Made by a program: the position numbers and the translations under genes. Positions 1 to 6,148 of a stretch of 32,608 nt of DNA are shown here, piece by piece; positions within the stretch are counted from its first letter, which is position 1; each line of letters begins with the position of its first letter. The notes below the pieces were generated by a model, which was not told the DNA's origin, made no database searches, and saw nothing but the letters and a program-made list of their open reading frames with translations. The DNA is from Anaerolinea sp. (GTDB lineage: Bacteria; Chloroflexota; Anaerolineae; Anaerolineales; Villigracilaceae): assembly GCA_020719725.1 (NCBI GenBank), contig DYPU01000021.1, forward strand, positions 1-32,608, read 5' to 3'.

Positions 1-896
1 GGTTGTCCATGTCGAGGTCGAAGCTGATATCGGCATAATTCGAGCCAGCCAGGATCTTCGGCTCAGGCACGCGGTAGACTCCGCGCTGCTCTTTGACAAC
101 CCGGATAAACGGGTTTTCGTTACTCAGGGCGCGGTAGGCTTTCCACAGTTCCTTGGGGGTCACACCGGGCTTGACGAAGGCATGCGCCGTCGCCAGCGCG
201 CCGCGCACCAGATCGACCGAGGTCATCGTCAGGGTGGCGTTGACCAGCCCGAGCTCCTGGATCACTTCAGCCGTGTGGCGATGCCCATAGGCCGAAAAAG
301 TGCGGATCACGTTGCTGCGTTCCGGGTGGTGCGAACCGGGGTTGCCCTCCGCGCCGCCCTCTGAAGAGCCAACCTTGATCTCGACAAAGATGTTTTGTTG
401 CAGGTCGATCAGCCCGGCCTTGACCAGCGGCAGCAGCGCCAGGTTGGTGGCGGTGGCATTGCAGCCAACTCCGCTGGCATAGGTGGCCGTTTTGAGTTCC
501 TCGCGGTGGATTTCGGGCAGGCCGTAGACAAATTTCCCCAGCCATTCGGGAGCCTTATGATCTTCGCCGTACCATTTTTTGTAGGCCGCCGGGTCTTTTA
601 AACGGAAATCCGCTGAAAGGTCAACGATCTTGCCGGCCAGCGCGGCATACTTCTCAATTTCCTTCTGGGCCTGTCCGTGCGGCGTAGCCAGGAACAGGAC
701 ATCCACCTCGCTGATCTCTTCAGGCGAAACAAAGGTCAGGCTGATCTGTTTGCGCAGGTTGGGGTGCGATTGATAGATATATTCACCCATTTTGGCGCGT
801 GAAGTGGCAAAGATGATTTCAACTTGCGGGTGGGCATTCAACAGACGGATCAGTTCCCCGCCAGCATAGCCCGCCGATAATTCCTGCTCGGATCAT
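1..896 (-). CDS. argC: N-acetyl-gamma-glutamyl-phosphate / LysW-glutamyl-phosphate reductase (ArgC/LysY), 3' end off window, frameshifted start
   Basis: This is the NADPH-dependent reductase that turns the acyl-phosphate (probably LysW-bound) into the semialdehyde in arginine synthesis. Reading leftward, the frame holding codon 871-869 stays open to the window edge and gives a good ArgC sequence: [11 protein letters not shown] near the start, then LSADFRL, then the catalytic cysteine at 463-461 in [11 protein letters not shown], then GSNYADISF near the edge. GCNATA instead of PGCYPT is typical of the LysY branch that works on LysW-bound substrates. About 300 of the usual 340-350 residues are visible. 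The natural ATG (896-894) overlaps the argX stop as ATGA, but its frame hits TGA after 25 codons. Family spacing of the GxxGxxGY motif suggests about 5 bases are missing at 871-875. This is either a true frameshift or an assembly error. The gene family is sure; the intactness is not. Confidence 0.9.
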
Positions 897-1765
897 AGGA
901 CGGTAACCTTTCCTCGCGCCACGTCGGCGGTGAAGTCAACAATCATGCCGGGGATGTCGATGCCGGTGGTGGGCATCAGTGAGTGAAACTCCATCGTATG
1001 ATTGATTTCGTTGATCAGATAGCCCCGGTCGGGGTGTTCGAGTATGTCCACGGCCAGCACGCCGCCGCCAACGGCCTGGGCCGCGCGCACGCACAATTCG
1101 TCCAACTCGGGGGTCAGCGGGCAGATCTCGCCTTCGCCACCGCGGGCGGTGTTCGTGATCCAGTGCTCCGAGCGGCGATAGATCGCCGTCACGGTGCGGT
1201 CCCCGGCCACAAAGGCGCGGATGTCGCGCCCAGGTTTGCGGATGTATTCCTGGATGTAATAAACCGAGTGCTGCACCGAGCCGAGCATGTCCTTGTGTTC
1301 CAGCACGGCTTCGGCAGCATCGCGGTCGTTGATCTTGGCCAGCAAACGGCCCCATGAGCCAACAACCGGCTTGAGCACAACCGGGTAACCCATCTTCTCG
1401 ATCGTTTCGATCGCCGCTTCGGGCGAAAAAGCGATGTGCGTCTCAGGCTGGGGCAGGCCGGCCTGGGCCAGCGCCGCGCTGGTTGCCAGCTTGTCGCCGC
1501 AAGTCTCGGAGACCCGCGCCGTGTTGACGGTCGGGACGCCCCAGGCATTTAATATCCGCAGGGCATTCAGGCCAGATGTATAACTGATGCTGCGCTCCAG
1601 AATGGCGTCATATTGCCGCCAGGGCGAAGGATCATCCAGATTAAACTGGATTTTTCTATCATCCAGCCGGTCATAATCGATGCCGCGCGCTTCGAGGGCG
1701 GCGAAGATCCACTTCTCTTCAACCCGCACGCGCGAAAAAAGGACGCCAATCCGCAAGCGTGTCAT
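893..1765 (-). CDS. argX: LysW-glutamate/aminoadipate ligase, ATP-grasp (RimK family), ArgX/LysX
   Basis: The 290-residue protein is an ATP-grasp ligase that joins the amino group of glutamate (ArgX) or alpha-aminoadipate (LysX) to the C-terminal glutamate of LysW, the first step of carrier-protein arginine or lysine synthesis in the cytosol. Visible marks are the N-terminal [16 protein letters not shown], the ATP-grasp core [32 protein letters not shown], the loop NTARGGEGE, and the metal-binding [13 protein letters not shown] near the C terminus. Length is normal for the family. Its ATG shares one base with the stop of lysW (TAATG), so the two are translationally coupled, and its TGA overlaps the argC ATG. 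Position between argG, argH and argC favours glutamate as substrate. A bifunctional LysX/ArgX cannot be excluded, since a homocitrate synthase-like fragment lies upstream. Confidence 0.9.
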   Translation of the reverse strand: MTRLRIGVLFSRVRVEEKWIFAALEARGIDYDRLDDRKIQFNLDDPSPWRQYDAILERSISYTSGLNALRILNAWGVPTVNTARVSETCGDKLATSAALAQAGLPQPETHIAFSPEAAIETIEKMGYPVVLKPVVGSWGRLLAKINDRDAAEAVLEHKDMLGSVQHSVYYIQEYIRKPGRDIRAFVAGDRTVTAIYRRSEHWITNTARGGEGEICPLTPELDELCVRAAQAVGGGVLAVDILEHPDRGYLINEINHTMEFHSLMPTTGIDIPGMIVDFTADVARGKVTVL

Positions 1766-1932
1766 TATTCGCCCCAGTCTTCTTCTTCCATGGGAGCAAG
1801 CTCCAGCTTGGCGGGGTTCAGGGCGATGATCTCAAGGTCCACGCCGCAATCGGGGCAGACGATGATCTCGTTGACTTCGGCGTTGGCAGCCAGGGTCACA
1901 ACAGCTTCACATTCAGGGCAAGAGGCGTTCAT
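1765..1932 (-). CDS. lysW: LysW amino-group carrier protein (55 aa)
   Basis: This small acidic protein carries the amino-protected intermediates of arginine/lysine synthesis on its C-terminal glutamate. The 55-residue reading frame has two CxxC pairs, CPEC (residues 5-8) and CPDC (26-29), forming the zinc-binding globular part, an acidic C-terminal tail, and the diagnostic final motif EDWGE at residues 51-55, whose last Glu is the attachment point. An AGGAG ribosome site lies 7 bases before the ATG. The stop TAA shares a base with the argX ATG. The gene is below usual ORF cut-offs, so it is easily missed. The complete EDWGE end and its ligase neighbour make this assignment close to certain. 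Confidence 0.97.
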   Translation of the reverse strand: MNASCPECEAVVTLAANAEVNEIIVCPDCGVDLEIIALNPAKLELAPMEEEDWGE

Positions 1933-1956
1933 GGGTTTTCTCCTTGTTAGGTGATT

Positions 1957-1987
1957 GGTAATTGGTAATTACTATTTACCAATTACT
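1957..1987. repeat. Short inverted repeat at the argH 3' end with TTGGTAA-type tandem units
   Basis: GTAATTGGTAA at 1958-1968 is the exact reverse complement of TTACCAATTAC at 1976-1986, with a 7-base spacer, giving an 11-bp hairpin that includes the argH stop codon (1974-1972). The left side also contains the tandem unit TTGGTAA. No U-run follows, so it looks like an mRNA 3'-end or processing hairpin inside the operon rather than a terminator. A related element lies between argG and argH. Confidence 0.6.
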
Positions 1988-3342
1988 TCTTTTGCATTTT
2001 GGATCTGGACTTTGACCGCTTCAGGCGCGGTGCCGCCAAACGATTTGCGGCGGCTGACGCTTTTTTCCGCGTCGAAGACGGAGTAAACGTCCGACCCGAA
2101 GCCTGGGTGCAGGGACTGGTAGGTCTCCAGGCTGAGGGCTTCGATACTCGTCCCGAGCTCGGCAGCCGCTGCGACGGCCTTCCCGGCGGCGGAATGGGCC
2201 TCGCGGAACGGGACGTTCTTCTCGACCAGGTAATCTGCCAGGTCGGTGGCCAGCATGGCCGGGTCGAGCCCGGCCCGCATCCGCTGCGGATTGACCTTCA
2301 GGGTGCGGATGGCGTTTGCCAGCACGGGTAGTAACACCGTCAGGGTGTCAAAAGCCGCGAAAACGGCGGGTTTGTCTTCCTGCAAATCTTTGTCGTAGGT
2401 CGAGGGCAGGCCCTTGAGGGTTGCCATCAGCCCGGTCAGCAGGCCAAGCAAGGTCCCGGCTTTGCCGCGCCCGAGTTCGAACATGTCCGGGTTTTTCTTT
2501 TGCGGCATCAGGCTCGAGCCGGTCGAATAAGCATCCGAAAGCTCGAAGAAGCCAAACTCGGCGGTCGTGAACAGTACCATGTTTTCAGAGAAACGGCTCA
2601 GGTGCGTGCCGGTCATCGCGGTCACGAACAAAAATTCAGCGGCGAAATCGCGGTCAGAGACGGCGTCCAGGCTGTTGGGGCTGGGGCTGAGAAAACCCAA
2701 CGCGGCGGCCAGCGCATCCCGGTCAATGTTGAAGGGCGTACCGGCCAGGGCTCCGCACCCGAGCGGCAGCACGGCGACCCGTTTCGATAAATCCGCCAGA
2801 CGCTCGACATCGCGCTGCAGGGCCCAAAAATGGGAGAGCCACCAGTGCGAGAGCAAGATCGGCTGGGCGCGCTGGAGATGGGTGTAGCCGGGCATCAGCA
2901 GCCCAAAATCGACTTCGGCGCGCTCGACGAGAGCGCTTTGCAGATCGCGCAGGACGCTTTTCAGGACCGGCAAGTGGTCGAGCATCCACAGTCGAAAATC
3001 GGTGGCAACCTGATCGTTGCGGCTGCGCCCGGTGTGCAGTTTGCCGCCGACCGCCCCTACCAATTCTTTCAGGCGGCGCTCCACAGCGGTGTGAATGTCT
3101 TCATCTTCTTCCTGGAAGACAAGCGCACCCTGTTGAAACTCAGCCAGCACTTTCTCAAGCCCGGCGCACAGTTCAGCGCTTTCCACAGCGGTCAAAACAC
3201 CAGCGGCTTCAATGGCTTTGGCCCAGGCGATGCTGCCGCGCACATCCTGTTCGGCCATACGCTGGTCGAAGGGCAGCGAGGCGTTCAACAGCCAGGCTTG
3301 GGGGTCGAGTTTGCCGCTAAAACGGCCGCTCCAGAGGGACAT
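1972..3342 (-). CDS. argH: Argininosuccinate lyase (ArgH)
   Basis: The 456-residue enzyme splits argininosuccinate into arginine and fumarate, the last step of arginine synthesis, as a cytosolic homotetramer. Recognisable landmarks are the N-terminal LWSGRFSGKLDP, HTGRSRNDQVATDFRLW around residues 100-117, MPGYTHLQRAQP, and the fumarase/aspartase superfamily signature GSSLMPQKKNPD near residue 278, whose serine loop is catalytic. Length and order are typical. The start is the ATG at 3342 with an AAGGA site 7 bases upstream. It lies about 90 bases downstream of argG and is cotranscribed with it. Nothing in it appears broken. Confidence 0.97.
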   Translation of the reverse strand: MSLWSGRFSGKLDPQAWLLNASLPFDQRMAEQDVRGSIAWAKAIEAAGVLTAVESAELCAGLEKVLAEFQQGALVFQEEDEDIHTAVERRLKELVGAVGGKLHTGRSRNDQVATDFRLWMLDHLPVLKSVLRDLQSALVERAEVDFGLLMPGYTHLQRAQPILLSHWWLSHFWALQRDVERLADLSKRVAVLPLGCGALAGTPFNIDRDALAAALGFLSPSPNSLDAVSDRDFAAEFLFVTAMTGTHLSRFSENMVLFTTAEFGFFELSDAYSTGSSLMPQKKNPDMFELGRGKAGTLLGLLTGLMATLKGLPSTYDKDLQEDKPAVFAAFDTLTVLLPVLANAIRTLKVNPQRMRAGLDPAMLATDLADYLVEKNVPFREAHSAAGKAVAAAAELGTSIEALSLETYQSLHPGFGSDVYSVFDAEKSVSRRKSFGGTAPEAVKVQIQNAKEVIGK

Positions 3343-3363
3343 GGAAAATCCTTTTTATTGAGT

Positions 3364-3413
3364 GATTGGGTGATTTTACGATTGGGTGATTAAAAATCAC
3401 AAAATCACCCAAT
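3364..3413. repeat. Intergenic hairpin with duplicated ATTGGGTGATT units between argG and argH
   Basis: ATTGGGTGATT occurs twice (3365-3375 and 3381-3391), and its reverse complement AATCACCCAAT lies at 3403-3413. Either copy can form an 11- to 13-bp hairpin with it, in the short gap between two genes of one operon. It resembles the lysW/argH hairpin in its ATTGG..AATT character. These look like members of a small dispersed repeat family, perhaps setting argG:argH mRNA ratios. That role is inferred. Confidence 0.6.
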
Positions 3414-3432
3414 TTCCAAATCACAAAATGAT

Positions 3433-4695
3433 TTAATCTCGTTTAAATCTCGAATAATCGGGCTGGGGCATTTCGAGACCCGAAACGGGCAGCCCGTTCA
3501 AGGCGCGGACTTTGAGCGACAGGCCGTACAGGCGAATGAAGCCCTCGGCGTCGGACTGGTCATAGACATCTTCCTGGCCAAAGGTTGCGAAATCTTCGCG
3601 GTACAGGCTGAATTTGCTCTTTCGCCCGGCAGTGATGATGTTGCCTTTGTAAAGTTTCAAACGCACAGTCCCGGTGACGGGGCCCTGGGTGCTGTCGACA
3701 AAGGCCGCGAGAGACTCGCGCAACGGAGCAAACCACAGGCCGTTGTAAACCAGCTCGGCGTATTTCAGGGCAACCGTGTCTTTGTAGGCGATGGTTTCCT
3801 TATCGAGCACCAGCGATTCAAGATCGCGGTGGGCCGCCAGCAGGATGGTCCCGCCGGGGGTTTCGTAAACGCCATGCGATTTCATCCCGACCAGGCGGCC
3901 TTCGACCAGATCCACCCGGCCGATGCCGTGCGCGCCGCCGATATTGTTCAGGTACGAAAGCAGTTGGGCCGGCGAAAGCCGCTGACCATCGACAGCAACC
4001 GGAATGCCGGATTCAAACTCAATCTCAACATAAACCGCTTCATCGGGGGCGTTTTCAGGCGAGGTACTGAGCAGGAACATGCCTTCTTCGGGTTCGTTCC
4101 AGGGGTCTTCGAGCAGGCCGCCCTCGTGCGAAAGGTGCCACAGGTTGCGGTCGCGGCTGTAAATCGATTTGAGAGTCGCGGTGATCGGGACGTTGTGGGC
4201 CTGGGCGTAATTGATGGCGTCTTCGCGTGAGCGGATGTCCCATTCGCGCCAGGGAGCGATGATCTTCAAGCGCGGGTCGAGAGCCATGGTGGTCAGCTCG
4301 AAGCGCACCTGATCGTTGCCTTTGCCGGTCGCGCCGTGGGCGATAGCATCCGCGCCGACTTCGTGAGCAATATCGACCATGTGCTTGGCGATCTGCGGAC
4401 GGGCCATCGAGGTGCCGAGCAGGTATTTGCGCTCGTAGACCGCCCCGGCCTTGAGCACCGGAAAAACGTAATCGCGCACAAATTCCTCGCGCAGGTCACG
4501 CACAAAATACTGGCTGGCGCCGCTGGCGAGGGCTTTTTCTTCCAGCCCGTCCAATTCTTCGGCCTGGCCAACGTCCGCGCAGAAGCAAACGACTTCACAG
4601 CCATAGTTTTCCTTGAGCCACGGGACAATGACGGACGTATCGAGACCGCCGGAATAAGCCAGAACAACCTTTTTGACATCGTGTTTCTTTGGCAT
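3433..4695 (-). CDS. argG: Argininosuccinate synthase (ArgG)
   Basis: The 420-residue ATP-dependent ligase condenses citrulline and aspartate to argininosuccinate. The PP-loop [17 protein letters not shown] is at residues 13-30, followed by the nucleotide-binding FCADVGQ, the citrulline/aspartate-site region [14 protein letters not shown], and [14 protein letters not shown]. These are full family signatures and the length is normal. The ATG at 4695 has an AGGAG site 9 bases upstream. It is the first gene of the operon, preceded by an arginine-coded leader peptide and an intrinsic terminator, so its transcription is probably controlled by attenuation. The C-terminal half also matches the family, with the [15 protein letters not shown] region intact. 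Confidence 0.97.
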   Translation of the reverse strand: MPKKHDVKKVVLAYSGGLDTSVIVPWLKENYGCEVVCFCADVGQAEELDGLEEKALASGASQYFVRDLREEFVRDYVFPVLKAGAVYERKYLLGTSMARPQIAKHMVDIAHEVGADAIAHGATGKGNDQVRFELTTMALDPRLKIIAPWREWDIRSREDAINYAQAHNVPITATLKSIYSRDRNLWHLSHEGGLLEDPWNEPEEGMFLLSTSPENAPDEAVYVEIEFESGIPVAVDGQRLSPAQLLSYLNNIGGAHGIGRVDLVEGRLVGMKSHGVYETPGGTILLAAHRDLESLVLDKETIAYKDTVALKYAELVYNGLWFAPLRESLAAFVDSTQGPVTGTVRLKLYKGNIITAGRKSKFSLYREDFATFGQEDVYDQSDAEGFIRLYGLSLKVRALNGLPVSGLEMPQPDYSRFKRD

Positions 4696-4733
4696 AACGA
4701 AAACTCCTGTGTAAGAGAATAAAAAGCATAGAA

Positions 4734-4761
4734 AAAGCCCTCCTTGGTGAAGGAGGGCTTT
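4734..4761 (-). terminator. Attenuator terminator upstream of argG
   Basis: Read on the minus strand, AAAGCCCTCCTT (4761-4750), a CACC loop and AAGGAGGGCTTT (4745-4734) form a perfect 12-bp hairpin followed directly by a U-rich stretch (UUCUAUGCUUUUU). It lies between the leader peptide and argG, 39 bases before the argG ATG. It is therefore a premature terminator within the operon leader, not the end of a gene. Confidence 0.9.
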
Positions 4762-4820
4762 GGTTTACGAGTTCTTTCAACTACCCGCGTTGCGCTAACA
4801 ACAAAAAATGCCCGACCTTC
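4749..4820 (-). promoter_or_regulatory. Candidate antiterminator pairing for the arg leader
   Basis: On the minus strand, GAAGGTCGGGC (4820-4810), which begins inside the leader peptide stop codon, can pair with GCCCTCCTTC (4758-4749), the 5' arm of the terminator: GAAGG with CCTTC and GGGC with GCCC, with only a small internal loop. Forming it destroys the terminator. The same segment can alternatively pair upstream with CCCG and CTTC within the Arg-codon region (about 4844-4827). This gives the protector/antiterminator/terminator logic of classical attenuation. Base pairing is seen; function is inferred. Confidence 0.7.
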
Positions 4821-4878
4821 AAGTGGAGAAGTAGGTACGACGGGTACGGGGCAGACGCTTCGAGAAAATATGCTTCAT
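4819..4878 (-). CDS. Arginine attenuation leader peptide, 19 aa
   Basis: The short frame starts at the ATG at 4878, ends with TGA at 4821-4819, and encodes MKHIFSKRLPRTRRTYFST. Four of the 19 codons are arginine (all CGT), clustered at residues 8-15. It is followed by mutually exclusive antiterminator and terminator structures before argG. The predicted transcription start is only about 4-5 bases before the ATG, so translation would be leaderless or nearly so. Ribosomes stalling at the CGT codons when arginyl-tRNA is scarce would expose the antiterminator arm, while ribosomes reaching the stop would cover it. I know of no database name for this peptide. The assignment rests on layout and codon content. 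Confidence 0.82.
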   Translation of the reverse strand: MKHIFSKRLPRTRRTYFST

Positions 4879-4888
4879 AATTCGCGCG

Positions 4889-4917
4889 AGTATAGCCGCG
4901 CCAGGTGGTGTAGTCAA
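4889..4917 (-). promoter_or_regulatory. Sigma70-type promoter of the arg operon
   Basis: On the minus strand, -35 TTGACT (4917-4912) and -10 TATACT (4894-4889) are separated by exactly 17 bases, each one base from consensus. The start point is expected near 4882. An AT-rich stretch lies upstream (about 4940-4985). Confidence 0.88.
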
Positions 4918-4991
4918 GGGCAGGCCTTAATGAACAGCGCTCTTTTATGAAAATTTTATAGAAAACTTTCCTTTATATTTTTAGGGAATTT

Positions 4992-5020
4992 GCGCCAAAA
5001 ATCATTGACACATTTGGCGC
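4992..5020. promoter_or_regulatory. Candidate operator: inverted repeat around the -35 of the plus-strand promoter
   Basis: GCGCCAAA (4992-4999) and TTTGGCGC (5013-5020) are perfect inverted 8-mers whose centres are 21 bases apart, about two helical turns. The -35 hexamer TTGACA sits between them. This is typical geometry for a dimeric repressor. It does not match the ARG box pattern. The regulator is unknown. Confidence 0.55.
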
Positions 5021-5031
5021 GGCGGTAGAAT
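5005..5031 (+). promoter_or_regulatory. Candidate promoter of the homocitrate synthase-like leader
   Basis: There is a perfect -35 TTGACA (5005-5010) and a -10 TAGAAT (5026-5031) with a 15-base spacer, shorter than ideal. It would start transcription near 5038, four bases before a leader ORF ATG. It is divergent from the arg promoter, with about 90 bases between the two -35 elements. Confidence 0.55.
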
Positions 5032-5041
5032 GCCGCCCATT

Positions 5042-5143
5042 ATGTTATCGAAACCCGTTTATACAACCATGCAGGCCAAGGCCAAGCGAAGCGCCAGCCC
5101 ACTTCCGTGCTTCGGTTCGGATTTGTGGGCGGTCTTCGGTTAA
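5042..5143 (+). CDS. Putative leader ORF, 33 aa, upstream of truncated homocitrate/isopropylmalate synthase
   Basis: This is an ATG-to-TAA frame of 33 codons, starting about four bases after the predicted transcription start, as in the arg leader on the other strand. It contains lysine codons (residues 4, 13 and 15, the last followed by Arg) but no long run of one amino acid, so the controlling amino acid is unclear. Its 3' half forms a long hairpin (5094-5132), and a U-tailed terminator follows at 5197-5224. By position it could be an attenuation leader for the homocitrate/2-isopropylmalate synthase family gene that follows. Whether it is translated is unknown. Confidence 0.4.
   Translation: MLSKPVYTTMQAKAKRSASPLPCFGSDLWAVFG
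5094..5132 (+). other. RNA hairpin in the plus-strand leader
   Basis: CC(A)GCCCAC (5094-5102) pairs with GTGGGCGG (5125-5132), with one bulged A. Inside it, TCCG (5104-5107) pairs with CGGA (5118-5121). It lies over the last part of the leader ORF, where ribosome position would control its folding. Confidence 0.55.
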
Positions 5144-5196
5144 ACAGGGATTTTGTAAAATAATGCTGTAGTTTAGTCTACATGCCTGTCACGCCG

Positions 5197-5236
5197 ACGC
5201 GCTCTCCAAAACCGGAAGGCGCGTTTTATTATTTTT
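5197..5236 (+). terminator. Intrinsic terminator/attenuator before the homocitrate synthase-like gene
   Basis: ACGCGC (5197-5202) pairs with GCGCGT (5219-5224), and TCTCC pairs with GGAAG apart from one mismatch and a U-G pair, leaving a 6-base loop. TTTATTATTTTT follows. It lies about 75 bases before the gene start, so it looks like an attenuator. Confidence 0.7.
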
Positions 5237-5241
5237 CAGAG

Positions 5242-5292
5242 TCCAAAGTCTCGCGACTTTGGAGCGAAAGGCGCAAAATCCGGAGATTTTGC
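5242..5292. repeat. Pair of adjacent perfect palindromic hairpins
   Basis: Hairpin A is TCCAAAGTC / GACTTTGGA (5242-5250 and 5255-5263) with a TCGC loop. Hairpin B is GCAAAATC / GATTTTGC (5273-5280 and 5285-5292) with a CGGA loop. Ten bases separate them. Both have 4-base loops, and GGAG/CTCC segments on either side could close a larger fold. The symmetry suggests a REP-like repeat element that landed between the terminator and the gene. Its nature is unproven. Confidence 0.6.
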
Positions 5293-5310
5293 ACTCCAGA
5301 AGGAAAACTT

Positions 5311-5544
5311 ATGCTTGAAATTTTAGATACCACCCTGCGTGAAGGCGAACAAACGCCGTATGTCAACTTTACGATCAATGAAAAAATTGAAATCGCCCGG
5401 ATGCTCGACCCGGTGGGCGTGGAGATGATCGAGGCGGGCGACCCGTCAGTATCGTCGAATGTCGCCGGGGCCGCACCTACCGCTCGAAGGATGGATTATG
5501 TTTGGGGCAAGAAAAGTAAAAAGCAAATCAGCCTTTTTGCATAA
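5311..5544 (+). pseudogene. 5' fragment of a homocitrate/2-isopropylmalate synthase family gene
   Basis: The first 50 or so residues match the DRE-TIM/HMGL-like synthase family: LDTTLREGEQTPYVNFTINE contains the start of strand 1 with the catalytic Arg and metal-binding Asp region, and ARMLDPVGVEMIEAGDPSVS follows. A family member should be about 370-520 residues, but homology stops near residue 50 (about 5460) and the frame ends after 77 codons with unrelated sequence. No continuation is seen in the other plus frames immediately downstream. The ATG at 5311 has an AAGGA site about 7 bases upstream. A longer in-frame start at 5182 would run through the terminator and palindromes and is unlikely. 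Homocitrate synthase (lysine) and 2-isopropylmalate synthase (leucine) cannot be told apart from this piece. Confidence 0.8.
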
Positions 5545-5767
5545 AACTAAAACAGCGTAGGCCATGTTTTTAGAAACAGAGGCCGGCTTCGGGGAGAATG
5601 GCTAAATCTATACCATCCACCTATCAAGTTTGTGAAGGTCAAATGTTATGTTTCACAAAATCGCACGGAATTTTGAAATCTGTACTAAAATAGTATTGAT
5701 TGTAAGGTTGCTGTTATGCCGATGCAATTTACGACTAGTAAAATAACCGTGTGGAGTCTATTTAATT
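5545..5767. other. Intergenic region before the receiver genes; no gene seen
   Basis: The 223 bases hold no convincing ORF and no promoter with good -35/-10 spacing, although AT-rich segments around 5670-5700 and 5735-5745 could serve. A GGAG site lies 11 bases before the next ATG. Base composition turns AT-rich here compared with the arg side. Confidence 0.5.
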
Positions 5768-6145
5768 ATGGAAGAAGGTTCTGTAACAATTCTGTACGTG
5801 GAAGATAATCCAGACAATCGTATGTTAGTCCGCCGAGTGCTTTCGGTGGAGGGTTATACGGTTGTAGATGCCCCCAGCGCAACCGAAGCGTTTGAAAAGC
5901 TGAAGTCGCTAAGGCCTAATCTTATTTTGATGGATATTAATATGCCTGAGATGGATGGCTATACATTGACTGCGCGCATTCGGCAGTTGCCTAATATGGG
6001 AGGAATTCCAATTATTGCGTTGACGGCAAATGTAATGAAGGGTGATAGAGAAAAATCACTTGAAGCAGGCTGTGATGGTTATATTCAGAAACCTATCGAT
6101 ATTGACACAATTGCAAGCCAGATTGAGCGTTACCTGAAGAGGTAA
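5768..6145 (+). CDS. Single-domain response regulator (CheY/DivK-like)
   Basis: The 125-residue protein is one receiver domain and nothing else. The acidic pair lies in YVEDN (E12, D13), the phosphoacceptor is D56 in LILMDINMPEMDGY, the switch Thr is T86 in IIALTANVMKGD, and the conserved Lys is K107 in YIQKPID. All catalytic residues are present. DINMPEMDGY and ALTANVM are typical of receivers that work with hybrid kinases, similar to DivK. It has no output domain, so it must act by protein contact or as a phosphate shuttle. The next receiver begins 3 bases after its stop. The likely partner is the giant hybrid kinase encoded 18 kb downstream in the same direction. Confidence 0.93.
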   Translation: MEEGSVTILYVEDNPDNRMLVRRVLSVEGYTVVDAPSATEAFEKLKSLRPNLILMDINMPEMDGYTLTARIRQLPNMGGIPIIALTANVMKGDREKSLEAGCDGYIQKPIDIDTIASQIERYLKR

Positions 6146-6148
6146 TTT

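Noticed and set aside
1-4700. Several 60-190 codon ORFs opposite argC, argH, argG
   Set aside because: They are antisense to clear conserved genes, have no family resemblance, and arise from GC-rich codon bias.
4696-4888. T-box or ArgR-controlled arg leader
   Set aside because: No T-box consensus (GGTGG..CCGCG-type) lies before the terminator and no ARG-box pair overlaps the promoter; the leader peptide explains the layout better.
5182-5310. Longer start (ATG 5182) for the synthase fragment
   Set aside because: This part would be translated through the terminator and the palindromic hairpins and has no family similarity; the ATG at 5311 has a good ribosome site and begins the conserved sequence.
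5545-5767. Promoter of the receiver operon
   Set aside because: AT-rich hexamers such as TAAAAT exist, but none has a -35 at 16-18 bases, so no exact site is claimed.
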